From Cupriavidus neocaledonicus (lineage in GTDB: Bacteria > Pseudomonadota > Gammaproteobacteria > Burkholderiales > Burkholderiaceae), in assembly GCF_000372525.1 (NCBI RefSeq), contig NZ_AQUR01000106.1, positions 434,001 through 498,000 of the forward strand: 64,000 nucleotides of DNA, given 5' to 3'. Shown here one piece after another: positions 55,485 to 62,831 of this stretch (position 1 is its first letter; each line of letters opens with the position of its first letter). The position numbers were made by a program, and so were the translations under genes. Below the pieces are notes generated by a model, which was not told the DNA's origin, searched no databases, and saw nothing but the letters and a program-made list of their open reading frames with translations.

Positions 55485-56455
55485 GCGCCGGCCTCCGGGG
55501 CCTCCGGGGCCTCCGGGGCCTCCGGGGCCGCTGCGGGCACCGCAGCCGGCAGCGGCGGGCTGGCCAGCCGCGCGCGCACGGCCGCCGCCAGTTCGGCCGC
55601 CGCCGGCGACAGGCTGCGGTTGCGCGCGGTGACCAGCCCGATCGAGCGCTCGGTTACCGGCGCGGTCAGCAGCCGCTCGACAATGCCGGGCTGGCGCACC
55701 GTGCCGGCGGCGATCTCGGGCAGCGCGGCGACGCCGAAGCCGCATTCGACCATGGCCGCGATGGTGGCCAGGCGTTCGGCCTCGAACACCGGCTGGAAGC
55801 GGATGCGGTTCTGCAGGAAGGCCCATTCCGCGTACTGGCGCACGCTGCTGGGATGGGTCATCGACACATGCGGCGCGGCGGCGGTGTCGGCCCAGCGCAG
55901 CGGTCCGGGGCTGCGCGCCAGCGCATGCGCAGACGGGATCAGCAGCACGAAGCGGTCCGACAGCAGCGGCTCGTACTGCAGGTCGGCCTGTTGCGGGTTG
56001 GCGGCGGTCAGCGCGAAATCCACCTCGCCGGCGCGGACCAGGTCGAAAGCCGGCCCGGACAGGGTGTCGAACACCTTCAGCGCCACTTCCGGGCGGGCCT
56101 GGTGGTAGGCCATCAGCACCCGCGGCAGCACCCGCGCCGCCAGGGAGGGCAGCGCGGCCACCGCGACCTGGCCGCGCTCGGCGCTGGCGATGCCGGTCAC
56201 GGCGTCGATGGCGCCGCGGAACGCCGCCTGCAGCAGCGCGGCCTGCTGCATGAAGACCTGGCCCGCCGCGGTCAGGCGCACGGTGCGGGTGGTGCGGTCG
56301 AACAGGCGCACGCCCAGCGCTTCCTCGATGCGCAGGATCTGGGTGGACAGGGCGGATTGCGACAGGTGCAGCTGGCTGGCGGCCTGGCGGAAGTTCAGCG
56401 TGCGGCCCAGCACCAGCGTGGTTTCGATGTCGCGCATCGACAGGTTGATGTTCAT
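55481..56455 (-). CDS. LysR-family transcriptional regulator
   Basis: 324 aa. Winged helix at ~8-65 (DIETTLVLGRTLNFRQAASQLHLSQSALSTQILRIEEALG), effector domain ~95-295 (VALKVFDTLSGPAFDLVRAGEVDFALTA). The C terminus ends in an Ala-Pro-Glu repeat. It is divergent from the hydroxyacyl-CoA dehydrogenase/BKACE operon with 135 bases between, the classic LysR layout, so that operon is the likely target. It is also coupled by an ATGA overlap to the antiporter gene on its own strand. Confidence 0.85.
   Translation of the reverse strand: MNINLSMRDIETTLVLGRTLNFRQAASQLHLSQSALSTQILRIEEALGVRLFDRTTRTVRLTAAGQVFMQQAALLQAAFRGAIDAVTGIASAERGQVAVAALPSLAARVLPRVLMAYHQARPEVALKVFDTLSGPAFDLVRAGEVDFALTAANPQQADLQYEPLLSDRFVLLIPSAHALARSPGPLRWADTAAAPHVSMTHPSSVRQYAEWAFLQNRIRFQPVFEAERLATIAAMVECGFGVAALPEIAAGTVRQPGIVERLLTAPVTERSIGLVTARNRSLSPAAAELAAAVRARLASPPLPAAVPAAAPEAPEAPEAPEAGA
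55490..55529 (-). repeat. 9-base tandem repeat at the end of the LysR gene
   Basis: About 4.4 copies of GGCCTCCGG, encoding repeated Ala-Pro-Glu near the C terminus of the LysR protein. Being a multiple of three, copy-number change would not alter the frame. Confidence 0.85.
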
Positions 56456-56590
56456 GGAAGTGGCGCTTCGGCGGCGTCCGTGGCCGGGACCGTCAAGGCG
56501 ATTGATCTGATTTGGTGATCATTTTATCCAGAGAATCGACTTCTTCAATCAAAGCGGGTTCTCTACACTGGCGGGATGCCAGGAGAAACC

Positions 56591-57568
56591 ATGTCCAACG
56601 CCACCCCCGCGCCATCGCCATCCATCCTGAGCCGGCCGGGTGCCGTCCACGCCGTGGTGGTGGGCGGCGGCACCATGGGCGCCGATGTCGCCGTGGTGCT
56701 GGCCCGCGCGCTGTGCCGCACCACCGTCGTCGAACCCGATGCCGGGCGTGCCGGCGCGCTGCCCGGCCGCGTGCGCGCCAACCTCGCGGCGATCGGCCGC
56801 GAAGCGGGCGCGGAACGCCTCGCGGTGGCGGCGACGCTCGACGCCGTGGACTGGTCCTCGGTCGGCCTGGTGATCGAGTGCATTCCCGAGGAGCTGGCGC
56901 TGAAGCAGGCGCTCTTCGCGGAACTGGTGGCGCGGGCGCGCCCGCATGCGCTGCTGGCCAGCAACAGCTCCAGCTTCCCGATCAGCGCGATCGGCGCCGG
57001 CCTGGACACGCGTGAACGCATGCTGGGCCTGCACTTCTTCATGCCGGCGCACCTGGTGCCGCTGGTCGAGGTGGTGCTGGGAAAGGCCAGCGACGAGCGC
57101 CATGCCGACGCGCTGGCCGCGTTCATGCGCCGCTGCGGCATGGTGCCGGTGAAGGTGCGCAAGGACCTGCCCGGCTTCCTCGCCAACCGGCTGCAGCATG
57201 CGCTGTCGCGCGAGGCCTTCAGCCTGATCGACCGTGGCATTGCCTCGCCCGAGGACGTCGATGCGGCGGTGCGCTTCGGTTTCGGCTTCCGTTTCCTGGC
57301 GGCCGGGCCGGTGCTGCAGCGCGACCATGCCGGCATCGACGTGCATGCGGCGGCCGGCGCCACCATGTACCCGACCTTCTGCAACGACGACCATCCCGCG
57401 CGCTGCCTGTCCGAGCGCGCCGCCGACGGCCGCCACGGCATGAAGCGCGGCGAAGGCTTCTACGCATGGACGCCCGAAACCATCGCCGCCGAGCGCGCGC
57501 GCTACGACCAACTGCTGCGCGCCGGCCTGGCGCTGATCGCGCCCGAACTGCCCGAGATCCAGCCATGA
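56591..57568 (+). CDS. 3-hydroxyacyl-CoA dehydrogenase-family enzyme
   Basis: 325-aa NAD-binding HAD-type enzyme from ATG 56591 (CCAGGAGAAACC upstream). Rossmann motif VVVGGGTMGADVAVVLA, catalytic region LASNSSSFPISAIG, HFFMPAHLVPLVEVV (catalytic His), then the C-terminal helical domain (RFGFGFRFLAAGPVLQRDHAGIDVHAA). Single-domain 3-HAD proteins of this size act on CoA-free hydroxy acids too, for example L-carnitine or L-gulonate. Its stop overlaps the BKACE start as ATGA, so it likely produces the beta-keto acid that BKACE cleaves. Confidence 0.85.
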   Translation: MSNATPAPSPSILSRPGAVHAVVVGGGTMGADVAVVLARALCRTTVVEPDAGRAGALPGRVRANLAAIGREAGAERLAVAATLDAVDWSSVGLVIECIPEELALKQALFAELVARARPHALLASNSSSFPISAIGAGLDTRERMLGLHFFMPAHLVPLVEVVLGKASDERHADALAAFMRRCGMVPVKVRKDLPGFLANRLQHALSREAFSLIDRGIASPEDVDAAVRFGFGFRFLAAGPVLQRDHAGIDVHAAAGATMYPTFCNDDHPARCLSERAADGRHGMKRGEGFYAWTPETIAAERARYDQLLRAGLALIAPELPEIQP

Positions 57569-58452
57569 CCGACACCCCAGTCCAGGCCGCCACCCAGCCT
57601 GTCCCGCAGCGTGCGGCGCTGGCCGAATCGCCACTGATCGTCACCGTGGCGCCCAACGGCGCCTACAAGCGCGCCAGCGACCATCCCGCGGTGCCGCTGA
57701 CCGCGGCGGCGCTGGCGGCGGAAGCGCGCGCCTGCCTCGACGCCGGCGCCGCCATGATGCATATGCACGTGCGCGATGCCCAGGGCCGCCATTCGCTCGA
57801 TGTGCAGACCTACCGCGACGCGCTGGCCGCGGTCAGGGGGGCGGTCGGTGACGCGCTGCTGGTGCAGGTGACCAGCGAGGCCGCCGGCGTGTACCAGGCT
57901 GCCGAGCAGATGGCGATGGTGCGCGCGCTGCGCCCCGAAGCGGTCTCGGTGGGCCTGCGCGAGGTCGCGGTGCCGCAGCTCGCGGACAGCGAGCTGGCGG
58001 CGTTCTTCAACTGGCTGGCGCGCGAACGGGTGATGACGCAGGTGATCCTGTATGACGCGGCCGACGTGCGACGCTGGCAGCAAATGCGCGCGCGCGGCAT
58101 GGTGCCGCCGGGCGCGTGGTCGGTGCTGTATGTGCTGGGACGCTACGCGGCGGGACAGGTGTCGTCGCCGCACGACCTGCTGCCGTTCCTGCAGGCCGCC
58201 GCCGAGGGTGGCGAGGCACTGCCGTGGGCCATCTGCGCGTTCGGGCGCGAGGAGAATGCCTGCGTCACCGCGGCCGCCGCGTTTGGCGGCCATGTGCGGG
58301 TGGGCTTCGAGAACAACCTGCTGTTGCGCGACGGCAGCCTTGCGCCCGGCAACCATGCGCTGGTGGCGCAGGCGGTGCAGGGCGGGCTGACGCTGGGCCG
58401 GCCGAGCGCCGATGCGGCCGATGCCCGCCGCATCTACGGCGAGGTGCGCTGA
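57565..58452 (+). CDS. Beta-keto acid cleavage enzyme (BKACE, DUF849)
   Basis: 295-aa TIM-barrel Zn enzyme that condenses a beta-keto acid with acetyl-CoA and releases acetoacetate plus a new acyl-CoA. Metal motif HMHVRDAQGRHSLD near 72, late EN-type motif GHVRVGFENNLLLRDGSLAPGN. The N-terminal 25 residues are low complexity. Paired with the dehydrogenase and a divergent LysR, as in carnitine and 3,5-diketo-acid pathways of Pseudomonas; the precise substrate is not deducible. Confidence 0.88.
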   Translation: MTDTPVQAATQPVPQRAALAESPLIVTVAPNGAYKRASDHPAVPLTAAALAAEARACLDAGAAMMHMHVRDAQGRHSLDVQTYRDALAAVRGAVGDALLVQVTSEAAGVYQAAEQMAMVRALRPEAVSVGLREVAVPQLADSELAAFFNWLARERVMTQVILYDAADVRRWQQMRARGMVPPGAWSVLYVLGRYAAGQVSSPHDLLPFLQAAAEGGEALPWAICAFGREENACVTAAAAFGGHVRVGFENNLLLRDGSLAPGNHALVAQAVQGGLTLGRPSADAADARRIYGEVR

Positions 58453-58504
58453 ACAGGGCGCGCCGCGCGGCGCTTCAATGAGCCGTCAGGGTCGTCTGCG
58501 GCCG

Positions 58505-58780
58505 TCAGGCGCCGTCGCTGAAGCTGTCGCGCGGGCTGTTGGGGTTGTGGGCACCGTCGCCGAACGGATTGCGCGCGCCGGTCGCGGTGTGCTCGCCGTC
58601 GGTAAAGCTGCTGCGGGTGCCGGTGGCGGCGTTGGCACCGTCGGTGAACGGGCTGCGCGTGCTGGTCACGCTGCGCGCGCCATCGCTGAACGGATCGACG
58701 CTGCGTGGCGCGGCTTGGGCGGCGCCGGCAACGCCGGCAATAAGAGCGGTGGCGACAAAGACTTGCCTGAGTGCATGCAT
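58505..58780 (-). CDS. Small secreted protein with 14-residue repeats
   Basis: 91 aa from ATG 58780. A signal peptide (HALRQVFVATALIAGVAGAA, cut after AQA at residue 23) is followed, from residue 29, by four full 14-residue units and one partial: DPFSDGARSVTSTR, SPFTDGANAATGTR, SSFTDGEHTATGAR, NPFGDGAHNPNSPR and DSFSDGA. The invariant core is [P/S]F[S/T/G]DG. Such Asp-Gly turns could bind divalent metal or form an extended repeat. I know no named family with this unit. Confidence 0.75.
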   Translation of the reverse strand: MHALRQVFVATALIAGVAGAAQAAPRSVDPFSDGARSVTSTRSPFTDGANAATGTRSSFTDGEHTATGARNPFGDGAHNPNSPRDSFSDGA

Positions 58781-59031
58781 GGATCGCTTCTCCGTGAGGT
58801 TGCCGGTCCGGAATGGGCGGCGATGTGGCAAGTCTAGGTGTCGGCCCCCCACACGAGCATGACCGCCACATGACATTGCCGTCATCCGGCGGGCATTAGT
58901 CGGCACCGCCGGCACGCCGCAGAAGCTGCCGCCGGTCAAAGGCTGTAGAATCATGGCTGTCCGACCGGCCTGTGGTTCCATCGCCGGTTTTTCATTGCCC
59001 GCGGAAATGCAGCGGGCCTCTCACAAGAGTC

Positions 59032-59337
59032 ATGTCCGAGTCTGATTCAGCCAAACTCGCTGCGGTGGCGTGGATCCGCGAGCAAATGGACCGTCATGCC
59101 CTGAGCCTCGACGACCTGGTCGAGGCCGGGTGCTTCGACAAGGTTGCGGCGGCACCGGCGGGCGCCGGCGAACCTGCGCCGTCGGCGGCCACCGCCACCG
59201 CGCCGAAGCCCGCGGGCGCGCGCCCGCTGTACCGCAATGCCCTGGGCCAGAGCTGGGACGGGCAGGGCGAGTATCCTGACTGGCTGCAGCGCGCGGTCAA
59301 CGCCGGGCAGTCGATCGACTTCTTCCGCGTCGATTAA
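59032..59337 (+). CDS. H-NS-like nucleoid protein
   Basis: 101 aa from ATG 59032. The N-terminal part (LAAVAWIREQMDRHALSLDDLVEAGCF) could be the oligomerising/helical region; a Pro/Ala-rich linker follows (APSAATATAPKPAGARP); the C-terminal 35 residues LYRNALGQSWDGQGEYPDWLQRAVNAG match the H-NS DNA-binding motif (W-x-G-x-G-x-x-P-x-W). The GR core of H-NS appears as GQGEYP, which is less basic than usual, so DNA affinity may be lower. It lacks the long coiled coil of full-size H-NS proteins. Confidence 0.75.
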   Translation: MSESDSAKLAAVAWIREQMDRHALSLDDLVEAGCFDKVAAAPAGAGEPAPSAATATAPKPAGARPLYRNALGQSWDGQGEYPDWLQRAVNAGQSIDFFRVD

Positions 59338-59402
59338 GTCGCTGCCAGGCCCCGCCAAATCCCGTGGATCCCTGCCGGGCGCGGCGCTGCCGGGCGCGGC
59401 GC

Positions 59403-59846
59403 TCAGCAGTGCGGGGGCAGCAGCCGTAGCACCGGCAGCATCGGCAGGATGCCGGTGAATGCCGCCGGCGTGGCCATGGGCGCCACATGCGCGCGGTGCA
59501 CGAACACCTCGGCAGGCAGTTCGCGCAGCACGTTGGCAGCCGCGGCAGGCTGCGGGGCGGTGCCGGCGGCAGTGTCGCGCGGGGCATCCGGCTCGCCCAG
59601 CTGCAACGGCTCGCCGTCGCCGGCGGGCTCGGCCATCACGCGCACCGCGCTGGCGCCGCAATCCAGGCCGGCGGCGCCGTCCAGCGACGCTTCCGCTGCC
59701 AGCTTGACCGCGACATGGCGGTCCGGCAGCGACAGGCCAGCCGCATGCACCGCGCCGCCCATCCGGTTGTCCGCCGCCGCGCTGCCCGCAGCGGACAGCG
59801 CAAGCAGGGCAAGAGACAGCAACCAGGAGCTAGGCAGGCGTTTCAT
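59403..59846 (-). CDS. Secreted hypothetical protein
   Basis: 147 aa from ATG 59846. Signal peptide MKRLPSSWLLSLALLALSAA (cleavage after about residue 25). The mature part is Ala-rich with scattered His, Met and Cys (MGGAVHAAGLSLPDRHVAVK, FVHRAHVAPMATPAAF) and ends LPPHC. No known family. It is divergent from the metal-type two-component system with 209 bases between, so metal-dependent expression is possible but unproven. Confidence 0.6.
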   Translation of the reverse strand: MKRLPSSWLLSLALLALSAAGSAAADNRMGGAVHAAGLSLPDRHVAVKLAAEASLDGAAGLDCGASAVRVMAEPAGDGEPLQLGEPDAPRDTAAGTAPQPAAAANVLRELPAEVFVHRAHVAPMATPAAFTGILPMLPVLRLLPPHC

Positions 59847-60055
59847 CGCAGGGAAAGCGGCAGAATGGGGGACGATGCGCGCGGGCAAGCCGCGCGCGAT
59901 GGCGGTGAGCGCGCATTCTACCGGTGTTTTGCGCGGCCATGCCGTGGCAATGCGTGGGCATGGCGATGACATTTCTGCAATCTTTACCCATTTGCCGCCA
60001 TCCTCGGCTAGCGTTACGCCATGGCGGCACTGGGCCGCCCGAAAGTGACTGAATC

Positions 60056-60745
60056 ATGCGTATCCTGATTGTCGAGGACGAACCCAAGGCAGGCGACTAC
60101 CTGCACAAGGGGCTGACCGAATCCGGCTTCGTGGTGGACCTGGCGCGCGACGGCGCGGACGGCCTGGCCCACGCGCGCGAGCATCCTTATGACCTGATCG
60201 TGCTGGACGTGATGCTGCCCGGCCTGGACGGGTGGGAGGTACTGCGCGAACTGCGCCGCGAGCGCGACACGCCGGTGCTGTTCCTGACCGCGCGCGACGA
60301 GTTGTCGGACCGCCTCAAGGGCCTGGAGCTGGGCGCCGACGACTACATGGTCAAGCCCTTTGCCTTTGCCGAGCTGGTGCTGCGCATCCGCACCATCCTG
60401 CGCCGCGGTCCGCTGCGCGAGAGCGAGTTCATCGAAGTGGCCGACCTGCAGATCGACGCCATCCGCCGCCGCGTGGTGCGCGCCGGCCAGAAGATCGACC
60501 TGACCTCGAAGGAGTTCGCGCTCTTGTACCTGCTGGCGCGCCGGCGCGGCGAGGTGCTGTCGCGCTCGCTGATCGCCTCGCAGGTGTGGGATGTCAATTT
60601 CGACAGCAACACCAATGTAGTCGACGTGTCGATCCGGCGCCTGCGCGCCAAGGTCGACGACCCGTTCCCGCGCAAGCTGATCCATACGCGCCGCGGCATG
60701 GGCTACGTGCTGGACGATGGCGATGAGCGGGTGCAAGACGCATGA
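60056..60745 (+). CDS. Heavy-metal response regulator, CzcR/CopR-like
   Basis: 229-aa OmpR-type regulator. Receiver domain 1-118 with phosphorylation site Asp51 ([15 protein letters not shown]), Thr in FLTARDE and Lys in YMVKPFAF. Winged-helix output domain ~130-225 ([59 protein letters not shown]). It overlaps the kinase gene as ATGA. Proteins of this branch control cation efflux genes. Confidence 0.9.
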   Translation: MRILIVEDEPKAGDYLHKGLTESGFVVDLARDGADGLAHAREHPYDLIVLDVMLPGLDGWEVLRELRRERDTPVLFLTARDELSDRLKGLELGADDYMVKPFAFAELVLRIRTILRRGPLRESEFIEVADLQIDAIRRRVVRAGQKIDLTSKEFALLYLLARRRGEVLSRSLIASQVWDVNFDSNTNVVDVSIRRLRAKVDDPFPRKLIHTRRGMGYVLDDGDERVQDA

Positions 60746-62199
60746 TGCGGCTGCCGTCTTCGCTTACCACGCGGCTGGCGCTGGCCTACGGGCTCGCCAC
60801 CGCGGCGATCCTGGCCAGCGTGGCGGCGTACCTGTCGAGCGCGCTGTCGGCCCAGCTCGAAGGGCGCGATGAAAGCGAGCTGGTGGGCGAGGTGCTGCTG
60901 GTGCGGCACCTGCTGCGCGAAGTACGCAGCGAGGCCGAGATCCGTGCCGATACCCACCGCTTTGCCGATATCGCGATGGGCCACGAGGGCCTGATCCTGG
61001 TGGTGCGCACGCGCCAGGGCGAGCCGCTGGTGACGCTGAACCCGCGCAACGAGACCGTGCCGCCGCTGCGCGTGCTGCCGGCCACCACGCAGCCCGAGAA
61101 AAGCATGCTGCAGACCTGGCGGCCCAAGAACGGCGTGCCCTCGCGCGGCATTGCCGCGCTCGGCCAGCTGGGCGACTCGGACAAGGCCGTGGAGATCGTG
61201 GTGCTGCGCGATGCCGGCTATCGCGTGGCGCTGATCCGCGAATATCGCCACCAGCTGCTGTGGGCCACGCTGTGCGGCGCCGCGGTGGCGGCCGGACTGG
61301 GCTTTGCGCTGGCGCGGCGCGCGCTGCGGCCGCTGCGGCGCATGGCCGCCGATGCCGCCGCGGTGACCACCAGCCGCCTGGCCACGCGCCTGGACGTGGG
61401 CAGCGCGCCGGCGGAGCTGCGCGAGCTGGCGGCCGCGCTCAACGACATGCTGGCGCGGCTGCAGGACAGCTTCTCGCGGCTGTCCGAGTTTTCCGCCGAC
61501 CTGGCTCATGATTTCCGCACGCCGATCAGCAACCTGATCGGCCAGACCCAGGTCACGCTGGCGCAGAGCCGCACGACCGCCGAGTATGAGGCGCTGCTCG
61601 AGTCCAACCTGGAGGAGTACGAGCGCCTGGCGCGCATGATCGAGAACATGCTGTTCCTGGCGCGCGCCGACCATGCGCAGGTGGCGCTGGACGTGCGTAC
61701 GCTGGACGCGCGCGAAGAACTCGACAAGATGGCCGAGTACTTCGAAGCCGTGGCGGCGGACCGCGAGGTCATGCTGACGGTTTCCGGCTCGGCCCCGGTT
61801 GAGGCCGACCAGACGCTGCTGCGGCGCGCGGTGACCAACCTGCTCGACAACGCGCTGCGCCATGCGCCGGCGGGCAGCACGGTGCGGGTCGACGTTGCGC
61901 GCGCCCCGACCGCCACGGGCAGCGGCACGGGCACCAGCATCCGCGTCAGCAACCCGGGGCCGGCGATCCCGCCGGAGACGCTGCCGCATATCTTCGGCCG
62001 CTTCTACCGCGCCGATCCGTCGCGGCGCAACTCGGCGGCATCGACCGGGCTGGGCCTGGCCATCGTCGACACCATCATGCGGCTGCACGGCGGCAGCGTG
62101 ACGGTGCGCAGCGTCGACGGCCTGACCGTGTTCACGCTACAGTTCCCGGCCGAGCCGGTGCCGCTGCCGTTGCCTTCCGCACCCGCCGCCGTATCCTGA
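60742..62199 (+). CDS. Heavy-metal sensor histidine kinase, CzcS/CusS-like
   Basis: 485 aa. Helix 1 ([22 protein letters not shown]), a ~140-residue periplasmic sensor, helix 2 ([20 protein letters not shown]), HAMP domain, then the dimerisation box [15 protein letters not shown] with phospho-accepting His256, N box [11 protein letters not shown] and G boxes ([25 protein letters not shown]). Layout is that of the CzcS/CopS family. The sensed metal is likely Cu, Zn, Cd or similar; the periplasmic domain has few His residues. Confidence 0.9.
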   Translation: MMRLPSSLTTRLALAYGLATAAILASVAAYLSSALSAQLEGRDESELVGEVLLVRHLLREVRSEAEIRADTHRFADIAMGHEGLILVVRTRQGEPLVTLNPRNETVPPLRVLPATTQPEKSMLQTWRPKNGVPSRGIAALGQLGDSDKAVEIVVLRDAGYRVALIREYRHQLLWATLCGAAVAAGLGFALARRALRPLRRMAADAAAVTTSRLATRLDVGSAPAELRELAAALNDMLARLQDSFSRLSEFSADLAHDFRTPISNLIGQTQVTLAQSRTTAEYEALLESNLEEYERLARMIENMLFLARADHAQVALDVRTLDAREELDKMAEYFEAVAADREVMLTVSGSAPVEADQTLLRRAVTNLLDNALRHAPAGSTVRVDVARAPTATGSGTGTSIRVSNPGPAIPPETLPHIFGRFYRADPSRRNSAASTGLGLAIVDTIMRLHGGSVTVRSVDGLTVFTLQFPAEPVPLPLPSAPAAVS

Positions 62200-62315
62200 G
62201 GCCGCCCTTGCACTCGCCCCGCGCGCGCGGATAATGGCGCGCGTGCCGGCCGCCGCCGCTGCGGAGCGTCCGGCAGCCCATGTCATGCAACCCGATGGAC
62301 AACCAGGAGAGCAAC

Positions 62316-62726
62316 ATGCAGGTGCAACCCTATCTGGATTTCGGCGGCCGCTTCGACGAGGCGGTGGCCTTTTACGGCAAGGTGCTGGGTGCGCAGGTCA
62401 CGTTCGCGATGCGCTATAGAGAAGCGCCGCAGGACCAGGGCATGGCGGTGCCCGACGACTGGAAAGACAAGGTGATGCACGCCAATCTGCAGATCGGCGA
62501 GAACCAGGTGATGGCCTCCGACGGCCGTCCCGGCGAGCGCCCGGCGTTCAGCGGCTTCAGCCTGTCGGTGGGCGGGGTCGGCCGCGACGAAGGCCGGCGC
62601 ATCTTCGAGGGCCTGAGCGAAGGCGGCCAGGTGGTGGTGCCGTACCAGAAGACTTTCTGGGCCGAAGGCTTCGGCATGCTGGTGGACCGCTTCGGCATGT
62701 CGTGGATGGTCAACTGCGAGCACTAG
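62316..62726 (+). CDS. VOC/glyoxalase-fold protein, PhnB-like
   Basis: 136 aa from ATG 62316 (CAGGAGAGCAAC upstream; in-frame ATGs at 62280 and 62295 lack an RBS). Whole protein is a PhnB/YjdN-type VOC domain: QPYLDFGGRFDEAVAFYGKVLGAQVTF, HANLQIGENQVMASDGRPGER, and FWAEGFGMLVDRFGMSWMVNCE. No clear metal-ligand triad. Function unknown; such proteins are sometimes resistance or stress factors. Confidence 0.82.
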   Translation: MQVQPYLDFGGRFDEAVAFYGKVLGAQVTFAMRYREAPQDQGMAVPDDWKDKVMHANLQIGENQVMASDGRPGERPAFSGFSLSVGGVGRDEGRRIFEGLSEGGQVVVPYQKTFWAEGFGMLVDRFGMSWMVNCEH

Positions 62727-62767
62727 CAGCCCGTGCGGCATGGCCGGCATCACGAACGCCATGCCGC

Positions 62768-62798
62768 TTGACTCTGTAGCCACTACAGGGTCTTCAAT
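62768..62798 (+). promoter_or_regulatory. MerR-family metal-responsive promoter
   Basis: TTGACT (62768-62773) and TTCAAT (62793-62798) are separated by 19 bases, longer than the normal 17 and diagnostic of MerR-type control. Between and around them lies the near-palindrome ACTCTGTAG-CCA-CTACAGGGT, very like the PbrR/CadR operator. The ATPase starts 34 bases downstream. The regulator gene is not in the window. Confidence 0.85.
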
Positions 62799-62831
62799 GT
62801 CATCAGGTCAAACCAGCGCGAACAACAAGAC

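Noticed and set aside
55490-55529. Tandem repeat as a CRISPR or satellite
   Set aside because: Units are 9 bases without spacers and encode an in-frame Ala-Pro-Glu tail.
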